64,000 nucleotides of DNA. It comes from Verrucomicrobiales bacterium. GTDB lineage: Bacteria; Verrucomicrobiota; Verrucomicrobiia; Verrucomicrobiales; DEV007. The number at the start of each line of letters is the position of its first letter. Within the stretch, counting starts at the first letter, position 1. The notes beneath the pieces were generated by a model, which worked only from the letters and a program-made list of their open reading frames with translations, had not been told where the DNA came from and made no database searches. Made by a program: the position numbers and the translations under genes. Shown here piece after piece: positions 33,542-42,384 of the stretch. Location of the stretch: assembly GCA_016795505.1 (NCBI GenBank), contig JAEUHH010000107.1, forward strand, positions 41,061 to 105,060, written 5' to 3'.

Positions 33542-35266
33542 ATGGCTTCCTTTCGCCTGCCTGCCTTTTTCCGCAACATCGGAGCCGCCTGTTCGGCTCT
33601 GGCGCACCGGGTCGAGGCGAAAGTCCTGCTCCTGCAGATCTTTCTGGGCGTGGTCGTGATCACGCTCGGCTCCACCTGGTATCACACCCTGACCGACTAC
33701 CAGACCGAGCACGCCCGCATCTCGGCTGAAATCGAAGAATTAAAAGCCTCCGAGGAGGAACTGCCGCCCAAGCTGCCCGCCATCGCCCTGGGCATCGGCT
33801 CGATCATCGCCGACGCGGCTTTTCTCAATGCCCTGCTCATCCGCCGCCGGCATTCTGCCGCGCTGAAGCGCCGCCTCACCCAGACATCGCTCTGGATCGC
33901 CGCCATCGGCGTCTTGATCGCCTGGCTGCCCACGGACTTCGCCCTCAGCCGCTCGGCCCTCTTCGGACAGGGCTTCATCGGCGAGGCGCCTTCACAGATC
34001 GCCTACGCCGGCAAGCTGGTGCTCATCGCGTTCTTCGTCCTCAGCTTTCCCATCGCCGCCCACCTCCACTACCGGTCCAGCCTGCTCGACCGCTACGTGA
34101 TCCAGTCGTTCATCACGCCCTTTTCCTTCTGTCTGATCGGCTTCGTCGCCATCTGGCTCATCGCCGACCTCACTGACAACGGGCCGAATCTCGTCGGCGC
34201 CGATGCCGGCACCGTCCTGCGGTTCTACGTGATCCAGTTGCCCTTCATGATCCTCTTCGTCATGCCGGTGACTCTGCTGCTGTCCCTGCTCTACAGCCTC
34301 AGCCGCATGTCGAAGTCCAACGAGATCATCTCCATGCTCGGCGCCGGTCGCAGCATGATGCGGATGCTCCGCCCCATCTTCGCCTTTGGCATCTACGCGT
34401 CCCTGATCTGCCTCGTGTTCAAATACCAGTGGGCTCCCCTATCCGCCGGTTACAAGGAAGCCCTCCTCGAGGAGATCAATCAGGAAAACGCCGACAAACG
34501 CCGGGGCGAAAAGCGCAAGCTCGACAATCCCTGGTCCAAGATCGGCCACTACTACAAGAACGAGGTCGACAACCGCTCCTGGTGGATCAGCAGGGTGCCC
34601 TACGACATGATGCGGCGCCCGCTGAATGGCGTGATGCTGATGCAGTTCGACGCGAACGGCAAACCGGTGATGAGTTTCCGAGCCAATTCGGCCAAATGGT
34701 TCCACGGCACCGGCGACTGGCGCTTCTCCGGCGGCAAGACCTACCTCTACGACGAGGACGGCATACCCCATGTGCAAAGCTGGAATTTCCTCACCATCCC
34801 CGAGTGGCGCGAGACGCCCTGGAAAGTCCTCTCCACCGCGCAGAACCCCGAGTTCATGGGCATTCCCGGCCTGACCACCTACCTGAACAGCAATGCCGAC
34901 CTCACCCCGCAGACCCTGGCCCCCTTCCGCACCAACTGGTGGTACTGCTGGGCCGAGCCGATGAGCTGCCTCGTCATGGTGCTCGTCGCCGCCCCGCTCG
35001 GCATCGTTTACTCCCGCCGCGGCGTGCTCGGCGGCGTCGCCTCGTCGATCATCATCTTCGCCCTCATGTATTTCTGCAGCGGCAGCTTCGTCGCCGCCGG
35101 CCAGGCCGGGAAAATGCCGCCCTTCCTCGCCGCCTGGATTACCAATTTCCTCTTCGGCGGCGTCGGCGCCGTGCTCCTGTGGTCGCGCGCCCGCAATCGC
35201 GACCTGCCGAAGCCAAAAGCCATCCTCGCCCGACTCCTCGGTCTCCGCCGCGCCGCCGCCCGCTGA
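33542..35266 (+). CDS. LptF/LptG family permease with extended N-terminus
   Basis: LptF/LptG form the inner-membrane part of the ABC exporter that moves lipopolysaccharide to the outer membrane. The family core starts at about residue 180 (SLLDRYVIQSFITPFSFCLIGF) and includes YSLSRMSKSNEIISMLGAGRSMMR, the periplasmic beta-jellyroll region and three C-terminal membrane segments (about residues 455-550). At 574 residues it is far longer than the usual about 360. The extra N-terminal part has about four hydrophobic segments and the coil EHARISAEIEELKASEEELP. It is the only lpt gene here. The extension may be an added membrane module whose function I do not know. Confidence 0.85.
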   Translation: MASFRLPAFFRNIGAACSALAHRVEAKVLLLQIFLGVVVITLGSTWYHTLTDYQTEHARISAEIEELKASEEELPPKLPAIALGIGSIIADAAFLNALLIRRRHSAALKRRLTQTSLWIAAIGVLIAWLPTDFALSRSALFGQGFIGEAPSQIAYAGKLVLIAFFVLSFPIAAHLHYRSSLLDRYVIQSFITPFSFCLIGFVAIWLIADLTDNGPNLVGADAGTVLRFYVIQLPFMILFVMPVTLLLSLLYSLSRMSKSNEIISMLGAGRSMMRMLRPIFAFGIYASLICLVFKYQWAPLSAGYKEALLEEINQENADKRRGEKRKLDNPWSKIGHYYKNEVDNRSWWISRVPYDMMRRPLNGVMLMQFDANGKPVMSFRANSAKWFHGTGDWRFSGGKTYLYDEDGIPHVQSWNFLTIPEWRETPWKVLSTAQNPEFMGIPGLTTYLNSNADLTPQTLAPFRTNWWYCWAEPMSCLVMVLVAAPLGIVYSRRGVLGGVASSIIIFALMYFCSGSFVAAGQAGKMPPFLAAWITNFLFGGVGAVLLWSRARNRDLPKPKAILARLLGLRRAAAR

Positions 35267-35306
35267 CGCGGCGCCCCATCCATCCCCCTGCGTTCCGCCC
35301 CCTGCC

Positions 35307-35945
35307 ATGGCCATTGTCCAAGACTGGAAGTTCCGCTCCCGATCCCATCATTGTTGTTACACCGGCGAACCCTTCGCCGATGGCGAGGTCTTCTACACCT
35401 GCATCTTCATCGACCCCGACTCCGACGGCTACATCCGACGCGACTACGGCGCGAAGCAGTGGAAGCTGATCCGCAAGAATCTCGATCCGGCGCCGTTTTC
35501 CTTCTGGAAATCCACCTACGAGGCACCCCAAACCGAGGAAAAGACCGAAGCCATCGAGGCCCACTCCGCCGAAGCCACCCTGCGGCGCATGATCGACGAG
35601 GGCGATCCCGCCACCGAGAATGCCCGCTTCATTCTCGCCCTCATGCTGGAGCGGAAAAAGACCCTGCGCCCCGTTGACGAAAAGGAATCCGACACCGACG
35701 GCCGCAAGATCATCTTCTACGAGCACAAGACCTCCGGCGAGGTCTTCATCGTGGTCGATCCCCAGCTCAAGCTCGCCGACATCGAGGCCATCCAGATCGA
35801 AGTCGCCGCCCTGCTCGGCGGAAAAATGGACGAAGCCGCCGCCACCCAGCCCGAGGAGGACGGCGACGCGGCGTCATCACCCACGCCCACTCCGGAAGCC
35901 GCACCGGCTCCTGAGACCGGCACTCCGCCACCATCCGGCGCCTGA
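35307..35945 (+). CDS. Conserved protein of unknown function with a Cys-rich N-terminus
   Basis: This 212-aa protein starts MAIVQDWKFRSRSHHCCYTG; the Cys-Cys/Thr-Gly turn followed by GEVFYTCIFID looks like half of a zinc ribbon or treble clef. The middle is helical (EATLRRMIDEGDPATENARF) and an acidic Pro/Ala tail closes it. No export signal is seen. It follows the LptF/G gene by 40 bp and precedes a lipoprotein by 26 bp, so it belongs to the same transcription run. Function unknown. Confidence 0.7.
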   Translation: MAIVQDWKFRSRSHHCCYTGEPFADGEVFYTCIFIDPDSDGYIRRDYGAKQWKLIRKNLDPAPFSFWKSTYEAPQTEEKTEAIEAHSAEATLRRMIDEGDPATENARFILALMLERKKTLRPVDEKESDTDGRKIIFYEHKTSGEVFIVVDPQLKLADIEAIQIEVAALLGGKMDEAAATQPEEDGDAASSPTPTPEAAPAPETGTPPPSGA

Positions 35946-35971
35946 CCACCGCCGCTGTCCCTCGCGACACC

Positions 35972-37726
35972 ATGCCTGCCGAGTCCCCGCCGATCTCATC
36001 CCGCCGCCGCGCCAGCGGACGGATGCTCGGATTCGCCCTGCTCGCCGCCACGATCCTGCCCCAATGTTCGCCACCGCCCGCGCCTCCGGTTGATCCGGCC
36101 GATGCCGACCGCGCCGAGACCTACCTCGACCCCCTCCGCGAGCATCTCGACCACCTGCTGGCAGTCGCCCGCGACCATTACGGCGAACCCAGCCCGGCCT
36201 TTGTCGATGGCTTGGAGATCCTCACCGGCGAGCCCGTCCGCTGGACCTACGACAGCCACACCTGGATCCTGTCAAACCTAGCCAACCAACAGGACCTGCT
36301 CCGCACTCTCGACGGCATGACCGCCGTGACCGGCGAGCCCAGATACCGCCAGGCCGCCATCGATGCCGTCGCCCACCACTTCCGCCAGCAGCGCACCGGC
36401 AACGGTCTCTTCTACTGGGGCGGCCATACCGCCATCGATGCGGCCACCGGCGAGTGGGTCGGGCGGCGCTTTCACTGGCTCGGCAAACGGCGCAGCCCCA
36501 TCCACGAACTCAAATCCTGCTTTCCCCACTACGACCTGATGTGGCGGGTCGATCCGGACATCACCGCCCAGTTCATCCGCTCCTTTTGGGCCGCCCACAT
36601 TCGCGACTGGAGCAATCTCGACTTCGACCGCCACGGTGGCGTGGAGCGGCCCACCCCGCCCGGCCGCGAGGTTTGGGACCGGCCCTTCGATCCGGCCGTG
36701 CCCGTTTTCTTCCAAAGCCAGGGCCGCACCTTTGTCCAGACCGGCAGCGACCTCTACTACGCCGCCGGCATGCTTTACCATCTGGACTCCGACCGGGGCG
36801 CCCTGACCTGGGCCCACCACCTCGCCAGCCGCTACATCGCCACCCGCGATCCCTCCACTGGCCTGCGCGGCTACCAATACAGCAATCTCGAGACCGTCGA
36901 CCGCGCCCAGGAGCAGTTCGGCGACCTGTTTCCCAATTCCCACGTCAGCGAAGCCGCCATTTTCGATCCCAATGCCCTGACCAAGCCCCTGCTCGCCCAG
37001 ATGAGCCTGTCCGAGACGCTCGGCAAGGACGGTGAGCAGATGCGCCGCTGGGCGATCGAAGATCTCCTCGCCATTGGCCGGCATGCCTACGATCCCGCCG
37101 AGGGATCGATGAAAAGCCTGCTCCTCGACGGGTCCGACCTCACCGGCGTGAAAATGCCCCGCGACGGCTACTTCGGCCCCGCCGGCACCGCCTTCCGCTC
37201 CTGGCCGGCGGAGGACTACTTCCTCTGCTATGCCACCGCAGCCCGGCTCGATCCCGATCCTCTGCTCTGGGAGATGGCCCGCAACACCGGACGCCACGCC
37301 GGCATCGGCGACATCGGCGCGCGCGACGGCACCGGAGTCTCCCTCGCCCCCGAGCCGACATCCGACGCCCCCGCCCACCTCATGGCCCTGTTGGAGCTGT
37401 ACCGCCAGACCAGCCGCCGCGAATACCTCGACCAAGCCTGCCGCGTCGGCGACCGGATCTTGAAAAATCGCTACGAGCACCGCCTCTTCACCCCCGGCCC
37501 CGGCTACCGCTTCACCCGCATCAGCCGCCACGAGCCGCTCGCCCTGCTCCACCTCGCCGCCGCCCTGCTGGGCCGCCCAGGCGACGTGCCTGCCTTCCTC
37601 GATGCCCACGCCTACTTCGCCTGCGAGTTGAAGAGCACCGATCCCGACTACACCTTCGACCACGAAGTGATCTACACCCAGCGCCGCGACGCCACCGCCC
37701 CGTCCGCCCGTCCCCATGTCCCGTAA
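35972..37726 (+). CDS. Alpha/alpha-toroid lipoprotein, possible glycosidase or polysaccharide lyase
   Basis: This 584-aa protein has a lipoprotein signal (LAATILPQCSPPP, Cys at about 32). The rest is mainly helical with repeated aromatic/His motifs (FYWGGHTAIDAATGEWVGR, ELKSCFPHYDLMW, LYYAAGMLYHLDS, HVSEAAIFDPNALT), the pattern of (alpha/alpha)6 barrels used by glycosidases and polysaccharide lyases. I cannot assign a family with confidence; pectate lyase or GH88/GH105-like folds are possibilities. Its stop overlaps the rhodanese-like gene by 11 bp. Confidence 0.6.
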   Translation: MPAESPPISSRRRASGRMLGFALLAATILPQCSPPPAPPVDPADADRAETYLDPLREHLDHLLAVARDHYGEPSPAFVDGLEILTGEPVRWTYDSHTWILSNLANQQDLLRTLDGMTAVTGEPRYRQAAIDAVAHHFRQQRTGNGLFYWGGHTAIDAATGEWVGRRFHWLGKRRSPIHELKSCFPHYDLMWRVDPDITAQFIRSFWAAHIRDWSNLDFDRHGGVERPTPPGREVWDRPFDPAVPVFFQSQGRTFVQTGSDLYYAAGMLYHLDSDRGALTWAHHLASRYIATRDPSTGLRGYQYSNLETVDRAQEQFGDLFPNSHVSEAAIFDPNALTKPLLAQMSLSETLGKDGEQMRRWAIEDLLAIGRHAYDPAEGSMKSLLLDGSDLTGVKMPRDGYFGPAGTAFRSWPAEDYFLCYATAARLDPDPLLWEMARNTGRHAGIGDIGARDGTGVSLAPEPTSDAPAHLMALLELYRQTSRREYLDQACRVGDRILKNRYEHRLFTPGPGYRFTRISRHEPLALLHLAAALLGRPGDVPAFLDAHAYFACELKSTDPDYTFDHEVIYTQRRDATAPSARPHVP

Positions 37727-38291
37727 ACCCGCATCCGCTCCCATCGCCACCCTGTTCGGCCTCACCGCCTTCGCCCTGATAGGCTCCGGCTGCGGCGGCC
37801 CCGCCGAGACCGACGCCGCTGCCCCCGTCCGCCCGACTGGCATCGCCTACGACCCCAACACGCTCCGCCTATATTTCGACCTCAGCGAGGAGCATGCCGA
37901 GACGCTCATCGCCAACAGTCGTGAACTCGTCATCATCGACATCCGCGACCCCGAGCACTACGCCGCCGCGCACATCGCGAATGCCATCAATGTCCCCTTT
38001 TATCGCTCCACCGATTTTTTGGAGAAAATGCAGCAGTTCGATCGCGGCACCAAACTGCTCATCTACGGCTATTCCCCCGATTACCTCGTCGATGAGCAGA
38101 ACTCCCACGACGCCATCCGCCTGCTCCGGCAGGATCTCTACCGGGACCTCTATTTCCTCACCGCCGGCTATGCCGCCTGGATCCAGGCCGGAAAGCCCGT
38201 GGTAGATGCCCAGGGCCAGCCGGTGGCCGAGCCCCCACTCGGCCCCATGCCGGAGCCGGTGCCTGAGACGGCGGCCCCGGCGGCAAAATGA
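37716..38291 (+). CDS. Rhodanese-like lipoprotein lacking the catalytic cysteine
   Basis: This 191-aa lipoprotein (lipobox LIGSGC at about residues 21-26) carries a rhodanese fold: VIIDIRDPEHYAAAHIANAINVPF, LLIYGYSP and FLTAGYAAWIQAG. In active rhodaneses the active-site loop has a Cys after the LLIY strand. Here that position reads GYSPDYLVDEQ with no Cys, so sulfur transfer is unlikely and a binding role is more probable. It overlaps the upstream toroid gene by 11 bp, implying a shared envelope function. Confidence 0.8.
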   Translation: MSRKPASAPIATLFGLTAFALIGSGCGGPAETDAAAPVRPTGIAYDPNTLRLYFDLSEEHAETLIANSRELVIIDIRDPEHYAAAHIANAINVPFYRSTDFLEKMQQFDRGTKLLIYGYSPDYLVDEQNSHDAIRLLRQDLYRDLYFLTAGYAAWIQAGKPVVDAQGQPVAEPPLGPMPEPVPETAAPAAK

Positions 38292-38383
38292 TCCCGCCCG
38301 CCCCGTGATTGTGGCACAAGTTCCGCTTGTATCGACCTGCCGCGACAGCGTAGTTCCCGGCAAATCGTCACCACGACTGTTCC

Positions 38384-38427
38384 GATCCAACAGGGTTTCA
38401 TCTCCGATCAGACCCTGTCTGATCGGA
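38384..38427. repeat. 22-bp GATC tandem repeat, two units
   Basis: Two units in opposite forms (GATCCAACAGGGTTTCATC and GATCAGACCCTGTCTGATC) lie 32 bp upstream of the amidohydrolase start, the same paired layout as at 597. Confidence 0.85.
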
Positions 38428-38459
38428 AATCCGTCCCCAACCACCGCCACGCCACGCCC

Positions 38460-39245
38460 TTGATCTGGGATCTCCACACCCACCTGACCCGCCAACTGCG
38501 CGGCCAGACGCCGGCCGAAAAGGCCGCCCACCTCATCGAGGTCGGCGCCCGGCACGGGATCGAGCGCTTTTGCTGCTACATGGGCATCGAGTGGTCGCGG
38601 GAGCCCGACCCGGCCGATTTCGCCGCCCAGAATGACCAGATCCTCGCCGCCGTAGCCGCGCATCCGGGAAAGCTCTACGGCTTCGTCTATCTGAACCCGA
38701 AGCACACCGACGAGGCCGTCGCCGAGCTGAAACGCTGCGTCGCCGACGGCCCCATGGTCGGGGTGAAACTCTGGGTCGCCCACCGCTGCTCGGCGGCGGA
38801 GCTCGATCCCATCGTCTCCCTCGCGACCGAACTCCAGGTGCCCGTCTTTCAGCACACTTGGCTGAAGACCACCGGCAATCTGCCCGGGGAATCCACCCCG
38901 TCCGACATCGCCCGGCTCGCCGCCCGCCATCCCGAGGCCAAACTGATCTGCGGACACACCGGCGGCAACTGGGAGATCGGCATCCCGGAAGTCCGCGCCT
39001 ACCCGAATGTCTATGTCGACCTCGCCGGCTTCGATCCCACCGCCGGCGTGACCGAGCTGGCGGTGCGCGAACTGGGCGCCGAGCGCGTGCTCTTCGGCAG
39101 CGACGCCCCCGGACGCAGCTTTGCCTCCCAGTTGGCGAAAGTGACCGGCGCCGACATTTCCACTTCGCAGAAAGCCCTCATCCTCGGTGAAAATCTCCAG
39201 CGCCTCCTCGAGCCGGCGCTGAAAGCCAAAGGTCTCACGGTATGA
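38460..39245 (+). CDS. Cytoplasmic amidohydrolase 2 family protein
   Basis: This 261-aa TIM-barrel hydrolase starts at TTG 38460 (MIWDLHTHLTRQLRGQ), placing the DxHxH metal strand at the very N-terminus. Further ligands are in VFQHTWLK, LICGHTGGNWE and VLFGSDAPG. It has no signal peptide. The stop overlaps the next gene by 4 bp (ATGA), coupling it to a Tat-exported relative. Reactions in the family include decarboxylation and lactone hydrolysis; the substrate is unknown. Confidence 0.8.
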   Translation: MIWDLHTHLTRQLRGQTPAEKAAHLIEVGARHGIERFCCYMGIEWSREPDPADFAAQNDQILAAVAAHPGKLYGFVYLNPKHTDEAVAELKRCVADGPMVGVKLWVAHRCSAAELDPIVSLATELQVPVFQHTWLKTTGNLPGESTPSDIARLAARHPEAKLICGHTGGNWEIGIPEVRAYPNVYVDLAGFDPTAGVTELAVRELGAERVLFGSDAPGRSFASQLAKVTGADISTSQKALILGENLQRLLEPALKAKGLTV

Positions 39246-40198
39246 AACGCACTCCGACACCCGGCTCCGACCCGGCTGAAATCCTCGCCGGCGCCGCCTT
39301 CGACCGGCGGGATTTCCTCCGCCGCTCCGCCGCCACCCTCGCCGCCGGGGCGCTCTCGCTGACCCGACCCGCCCGCGCCCAGGCGGAGAAGCCACCGGTC
39401 ATCGACACGAATGTCTACCTCGGCCCCTGTCCCTTCCGCCGGCTTCCTCTGGAAACGCTGCTGGAGGCGCCCGACTCCCTGACACGTTTCACCACCGCGC
39501 TGTCGACCCAGAGCGTCGCCTGCTGGGCGGGCTCGTTCGAGGCACTGCTCCAGCGCGACTATGACGGCATCAACGACCGCCTCGCCGCCCTCGTCGGCAC
39601 TGACAAGGCCCACGCGCGGTATTTCCACCTCTTCGGCGCGGTGAACCCGAAGATCGCCGGCTGGCGCGAGACCCTGCGCCGCATCCAGCAGGTTCACCGG
39701 ATGCGCGGCATCCGCCTGCACCCCAATTTCCACGGCTACACCCTGGCCGATCCCGACTTCGTCGCCCTGCTCGACGCCGCCAGCCAGCAGGGCCTCATCG
39801 TCCAGATCGCCATGCGCATGGAGGACGCCCGCACCCAGCATCCCGCCCTGTCGGTGGCCGATGTCGATGTGAAGCCGCTGCTGGAGTGGCTGCCACAGAT
39901 GCCCACCCTGCGGGTCCAGCTGCTCAATGCCACCCGCTCCGCCGCCGATGCGCTGCTCGTCTCCCGCCTGTCGGAGCTGGGCGTGTGCTTCGATACCGCC
40001 ATGGTCGAGGGCATGGCCGGCATCGCCCGACTCGTCGAAGCCGTGCCCGAGATCAAGCTCTGCCACGGCAGCTACGCGCCCTTCTTTTACCCCGAGTCGG
40101 CCGCGCTGAAGCTGGTCGAATCCACGCCGGAACTCGACAGCCGCACCCTGGCGGCCATCTCGTCCCACCACGCGGAGAACCTCCTCACCGTCGGCTGA
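39242..40198 (+). CDS. Tat-exported amidohydrolase-like protein
   Basis: This 318-aa protein has a twin-arginine signal (FDRRDFLRRSAAT, then a hydrophobic stretch to LTRPARAQA). The barrel begins VIDTNVYLGPCPF. The usual DxHxH is replaced by DTNVY, so the first metal site is lost. Later segments GIRLHPNFHGY, LCHGSYAPFFYP and ISSHHAENLL keep some His residues. It is coupled by a 4-bp overlap to the intact enzyme upstream. It could be a degenerate partner or have an altered metal site. Confidence 0.75.
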   Translation: MKRTPTPGSDPAEILAGAAFDRRDFLRRSAATLAAGALSLTRPARAQAEKPPVIDTNVYLGPCPFRRLPLETLLEAPDSLTRFTTALSTQSVACWAGSFEALLQRDYDGINDRLAALVGTDKAHARYFHLFGAVNPKIAGWRETLRRIQQVHRMRGIRLHPNFHGYTLADPDFVALLDAASQQGLIVQIAMRMEDARTQHPALSVADVDVKPLLEWLPQMPTLRVQLLNATRSAADALLVSRLSELGVCFDTAMVEGMAGIARLVEAVPEIKLCHGSYAPFFYPESAALKLVESTPELDSRTLAAISSHHAENLLTVG

Positions 40199-40222
40199 GC
40201 ACGCGGCGGCAGTCGCAGGCGG

Positions 40223-41287
40223 TCACTCGCCGCGCTTCGTCTTCAAGTCGGCCCAGAAATCGGCCACATTGTCCTGCCGGATCTGGCGGGCGGGCACGAG
40301 GATGAATTGATTTTCGGGGATCACCGAGCGATCTCCCTGCGCCAGCTTGTGCAGCACCTCGATGGACTTGTAGCCATACATGTAGGGATTCTGCACCACG
40401 GTGCCATGCACGGTGCCGTCCTGAATGCCCTGCAGCGTGGCGTCGGCCTCGTCAAAGCCGACCACCTTGACCAGTTTCAGCTTCCCGGCACCGCTCAGTG
40501 CCTCCAGGATCATCGGTGGATTGTAGGCGAAGAGGCCCACCATCCCATCGACATCCGGGTAGCGCGAGATCGCGTCCTCGGCATTGGCCTTGGCCTTGGC
40601 CCGGTCGAAATTGTCCGTCAGGGTGCCCAGAATGGTGAACCGCTCGCCCTTGATGGCATCGCCGGGCGGGTCGAAGCGGCTGCTGTCATCCGGGCGGTCG
40701 AGCAGCTCGTCGATCACGCCCTGGCGGCGCAGCCGGGCATTGTCCTGCTCCATTCGGCCCACGAAAATCATGATCCGGCCACCGTTCGGCAGCGCTTCCT
40801 TCACCAACCGGCCACACATCCGTCCCGCCACGTAGTTGTCCACACCGATGAAAACCTGGCGCTTCGACTGCGGCGCGTCGGAGTCGTGAGTGATGACCGT
40901 GGCGCGGTCGGCGATGCCATCGATCATCCCGATCTGGTTCGCCGCATCGATCGGGCTCACCGCGATACTGGTGATGCCCCGCGTGACGAGGTCTTCCAGC
41001 ATGCTCTGCTGCTCGGGCGCACCATTGGCCGGCATCAGCACCGTCACATCGACGCCCAGGTCCTTGCCGGCCTGCTTCGCGCCCGATTCGGCGATCGTCC
41101 AGAACGGGTCCACCCCGTTGGTCACATAGGCAAATTTCCCGCCCGCACCAGCACCCTTGCCAGCCTCTCCAGCCCCGGATGCACCACCGGCGGAATCGCC
41201 GGCTTTTTCACCACAGTGGCTCAGCAACAACGCAGCCGCTGCGGCCAGAGGAAGCGTCAGAATTCGGTGAAGGGATCGGGCTTTCAT
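40223..41287 (-). CDS. Sugar ABC transporter substrate-binding lipoprotein
   Basis: This 354-aa periplasmic binding protein of the ribose/galactose type (peripla_BP_4) has a lipobox LLLSHC, a Gly/Ala-rich tether, then KFAYVTNGVDPFWTIAESGA, SIAVSPIDAANQIGMID, VFIGVDNYVAGRMCGRL and KVVGFDEADATLQGIQDG, all typical of the family. The start at 41287 is preferred to an ATG three codons earlier. No permease or ATPase gene is adjacent, so it is an orphan binding protein that either serves a distant transporter or acts as a sensor. It converges on the amidohydrolase genes. Confidence 0.88.
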   Translation of the reverse strand: MKARSLHRILTLPLAAAAALLLSHCGEKAGDSAGGASGAGEAGKGAGAGGKFAYVTNGVDPFWTIAESGAKQAGKDLGVDVTVLMPANGAPEQQSMLEDLVTRGITSIAVSPIDAANQIGMIDGIADRATVITHDSDAPQSKRQVFIGVDNYVAGRMCGRLVKEALPNGGRIMIFVGRMEQDNARLRRQGVIDELLDRPDDSSRFDPPGDAIKGERFTILGTLTDNFDRAKAKANAEDAISRYPDVDGMVGLFAYNPPMILEALSGAGKLKLVKVVGFDEADATLQGIQDGTVHGTVVQNPYMYGYKSIEVLHKLAQGDRSVIPENQFILVPARQIRQDNVADFWADLKTKRGE

Positions 41288-41412
41288 GGGTGACATACGG
41301 GGTTTTTGAAATCAGAGAACCTGCCGGTCGGCAGTCGCCCACCCTAGGCGATGCCCCGCCGCCAGAAAAGCCGAAAATCGCGGGATGGGACCGGCCTGCA
41401 GATCGGGCGTAT

Positions 41413-41441
41413 TGACACGAAAAGAACTGGTAATAGTGTCA
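41413..41441 (+). promoter_or_regulatory. Inverted-repeat operator upstream of a toxin-antitoxin pair
   Basis: TGACAC at 41413-41418 and GTGTCA at 41436-41441 form a perfect inverted repeat with a 17-bp spacer, ending 4 bp before the antitoxin ATG. The left arm overlaps a TTGACA -35 box (41412-41417). Ribbon-helix-helix antitoxins usually repress their own promoters through such sites. Confidence 0.5.
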
Positions 41442-41445
41442 TGCT

Positions 41446-41655
41446 ATGAAATCTCATATCAGTGCTACGATCGACAAAGGCCTGCTGGAAGAAGTGAACC
41501 GATTCGGCAGACAGGAACGTCGTTCCCGTAGTCAGGTGATTGAAATGGCCTTGGAATCTTTCCTTAAGAGTAGAGGAGCTTCCGATGGTGAAATCGTAAC
41601 CTCAGAGGGAAGGTTCGACGGCCATTTCAGCCGGGAGGAGACCTATGAGCGTTAA
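41446..41655 (+). CDS. Ribbon-helix-helix antitoxin
   Basis: This 69-aa protein (MKSHISATIDKGLLEEVNRF, then ERRSRSQVIEMALESFL) has the ribbon-helix-helix pattern of CopG/VapB-type antitoxins, with a charged C-terminal tail for toxin binding. It overlaps the PIN toxin gene by 11 bp. The region has visibly lower GC than its surroundings, consistent with recent arrival. The inverted repeat just upstream is the likely operator. Confidence 0.85.
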   Translation: MKSHISATIDKGLLEEVNRFGRQERRSRSQVIEMALESFLKSRGASDGEIVTSEGRFDGHFSREETYER

Positions 41656-42100
41656 AGCCTTGAGTGGTCGCGTTTTCGTCGATACAAATGTGCTCATCTA
41701 CGCGACCCTGGCCGGGGATCCGCGCCATTCCCGGTCCCGTGAGATTCTGGAGCTTCGACATAACGCAGGAGTGGAACTGTTCGTCTCCGTTCAGAATCTT
41801 GCCGAGATGTATCCAAACCTTACTGGCCCAAAGAGCCAACCGCCCGACAGTCCGGCAGTGGCTCGCGAAAAGATCGCTTCGATCTCGCGGCTTCGGGGAC
41901 TCACCGTCTTGCCCATAACGCTCGAATGCGTCCGCCGGGCGTTGGATCTTTGCTTGGAGGCAGGCGTCACGCGCCAACGCTACTTCGACCGCCAATTGGC
42001 TGCCCTGATGTTGCTCGAAGACATTCCCGTGGTGCTCACCGAGAATGTCGCTGATTTCTCAGGAATTGACGGAATCACGGCGATCAATCCGTTCGCTTAA
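41645..42100 (+). CDS. PIN domain toxin
   Basis: This 151-aa PIN nuclease has FVDTNVLIYATLAGDPRH with the first catalytic Asp, ELFVSVQNLAEMYPNL with the Glu, and the later acids in RQRYFDRQLAALML and VLTENVADFSGIDGI. It is paired with the overlapping ribbon-helix-helix antitoxin, forming the second VapBC-like module of the window. It is unlike the first pair in sequence and antitoxin type, so the two are separate acquisitions. Confidence 0.88.
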   Translation: MSVKALSGRVFVDTNVLIYATLAGDPRHSRSREILELRHNAGVELFVSVQNLAEMYPNLTGPKSQPPDSPAVAREKIASISRLRGLTVLPITLECVRRALDLCLEAGVTRQRYFDRQLAALMLLEDIPVVLTENVADFSGIDGITAINPFA

Positions 42101-42174
42101 AACTCTGAGCTAGGGTGCATTCTTTCGCCATTATCCCGCGCCCATCACCCCACCAGACGACGCCCCACCGCCCT

Positions 42175-42369
42175 TCACGGCCTCTCCTCCGGCGTTGCCG
42201 CCTTCGCCCGGTCATCGGCATCACCCTTTCGCCTGGCCACGGCCTGGCGGAGGAGGTACTCGATCTGGCCGTTCACGCTCCGCAAATCGGCCGCGGCCCA
42301 GCGCTCCAATTCCTGCCACAGATCGGGCGGGATGCGGAGCAGGAACGATTTTTTCTCAGGCGCCGGCAT
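42175..42369 (-). CDS. Arc-type ribbon-helix-helix protein
   Basis: This 64-aa protein reads [20 protein letters not shown], then [18 protein letters not shown], the Arc/MetJ-like ribbon-helix-helix pattern. It starts 15 bp after the SPFH gene stop on the same strand. SPFH and Arc-like genes are commonly neighbours in bacteria, and the small protein is assumed to be a transcription regulator, possibly of its own operon. Confidence 0.82.
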   Translation of the reverse strand: MPAPEKKSFLLRIPPDLWQELERWAAADLRSVNGQIEYLLRQAVARRKGDADDRAKAATPEERP

Positions 42370-42384
42370 CGGCCGCGGGGTGGT

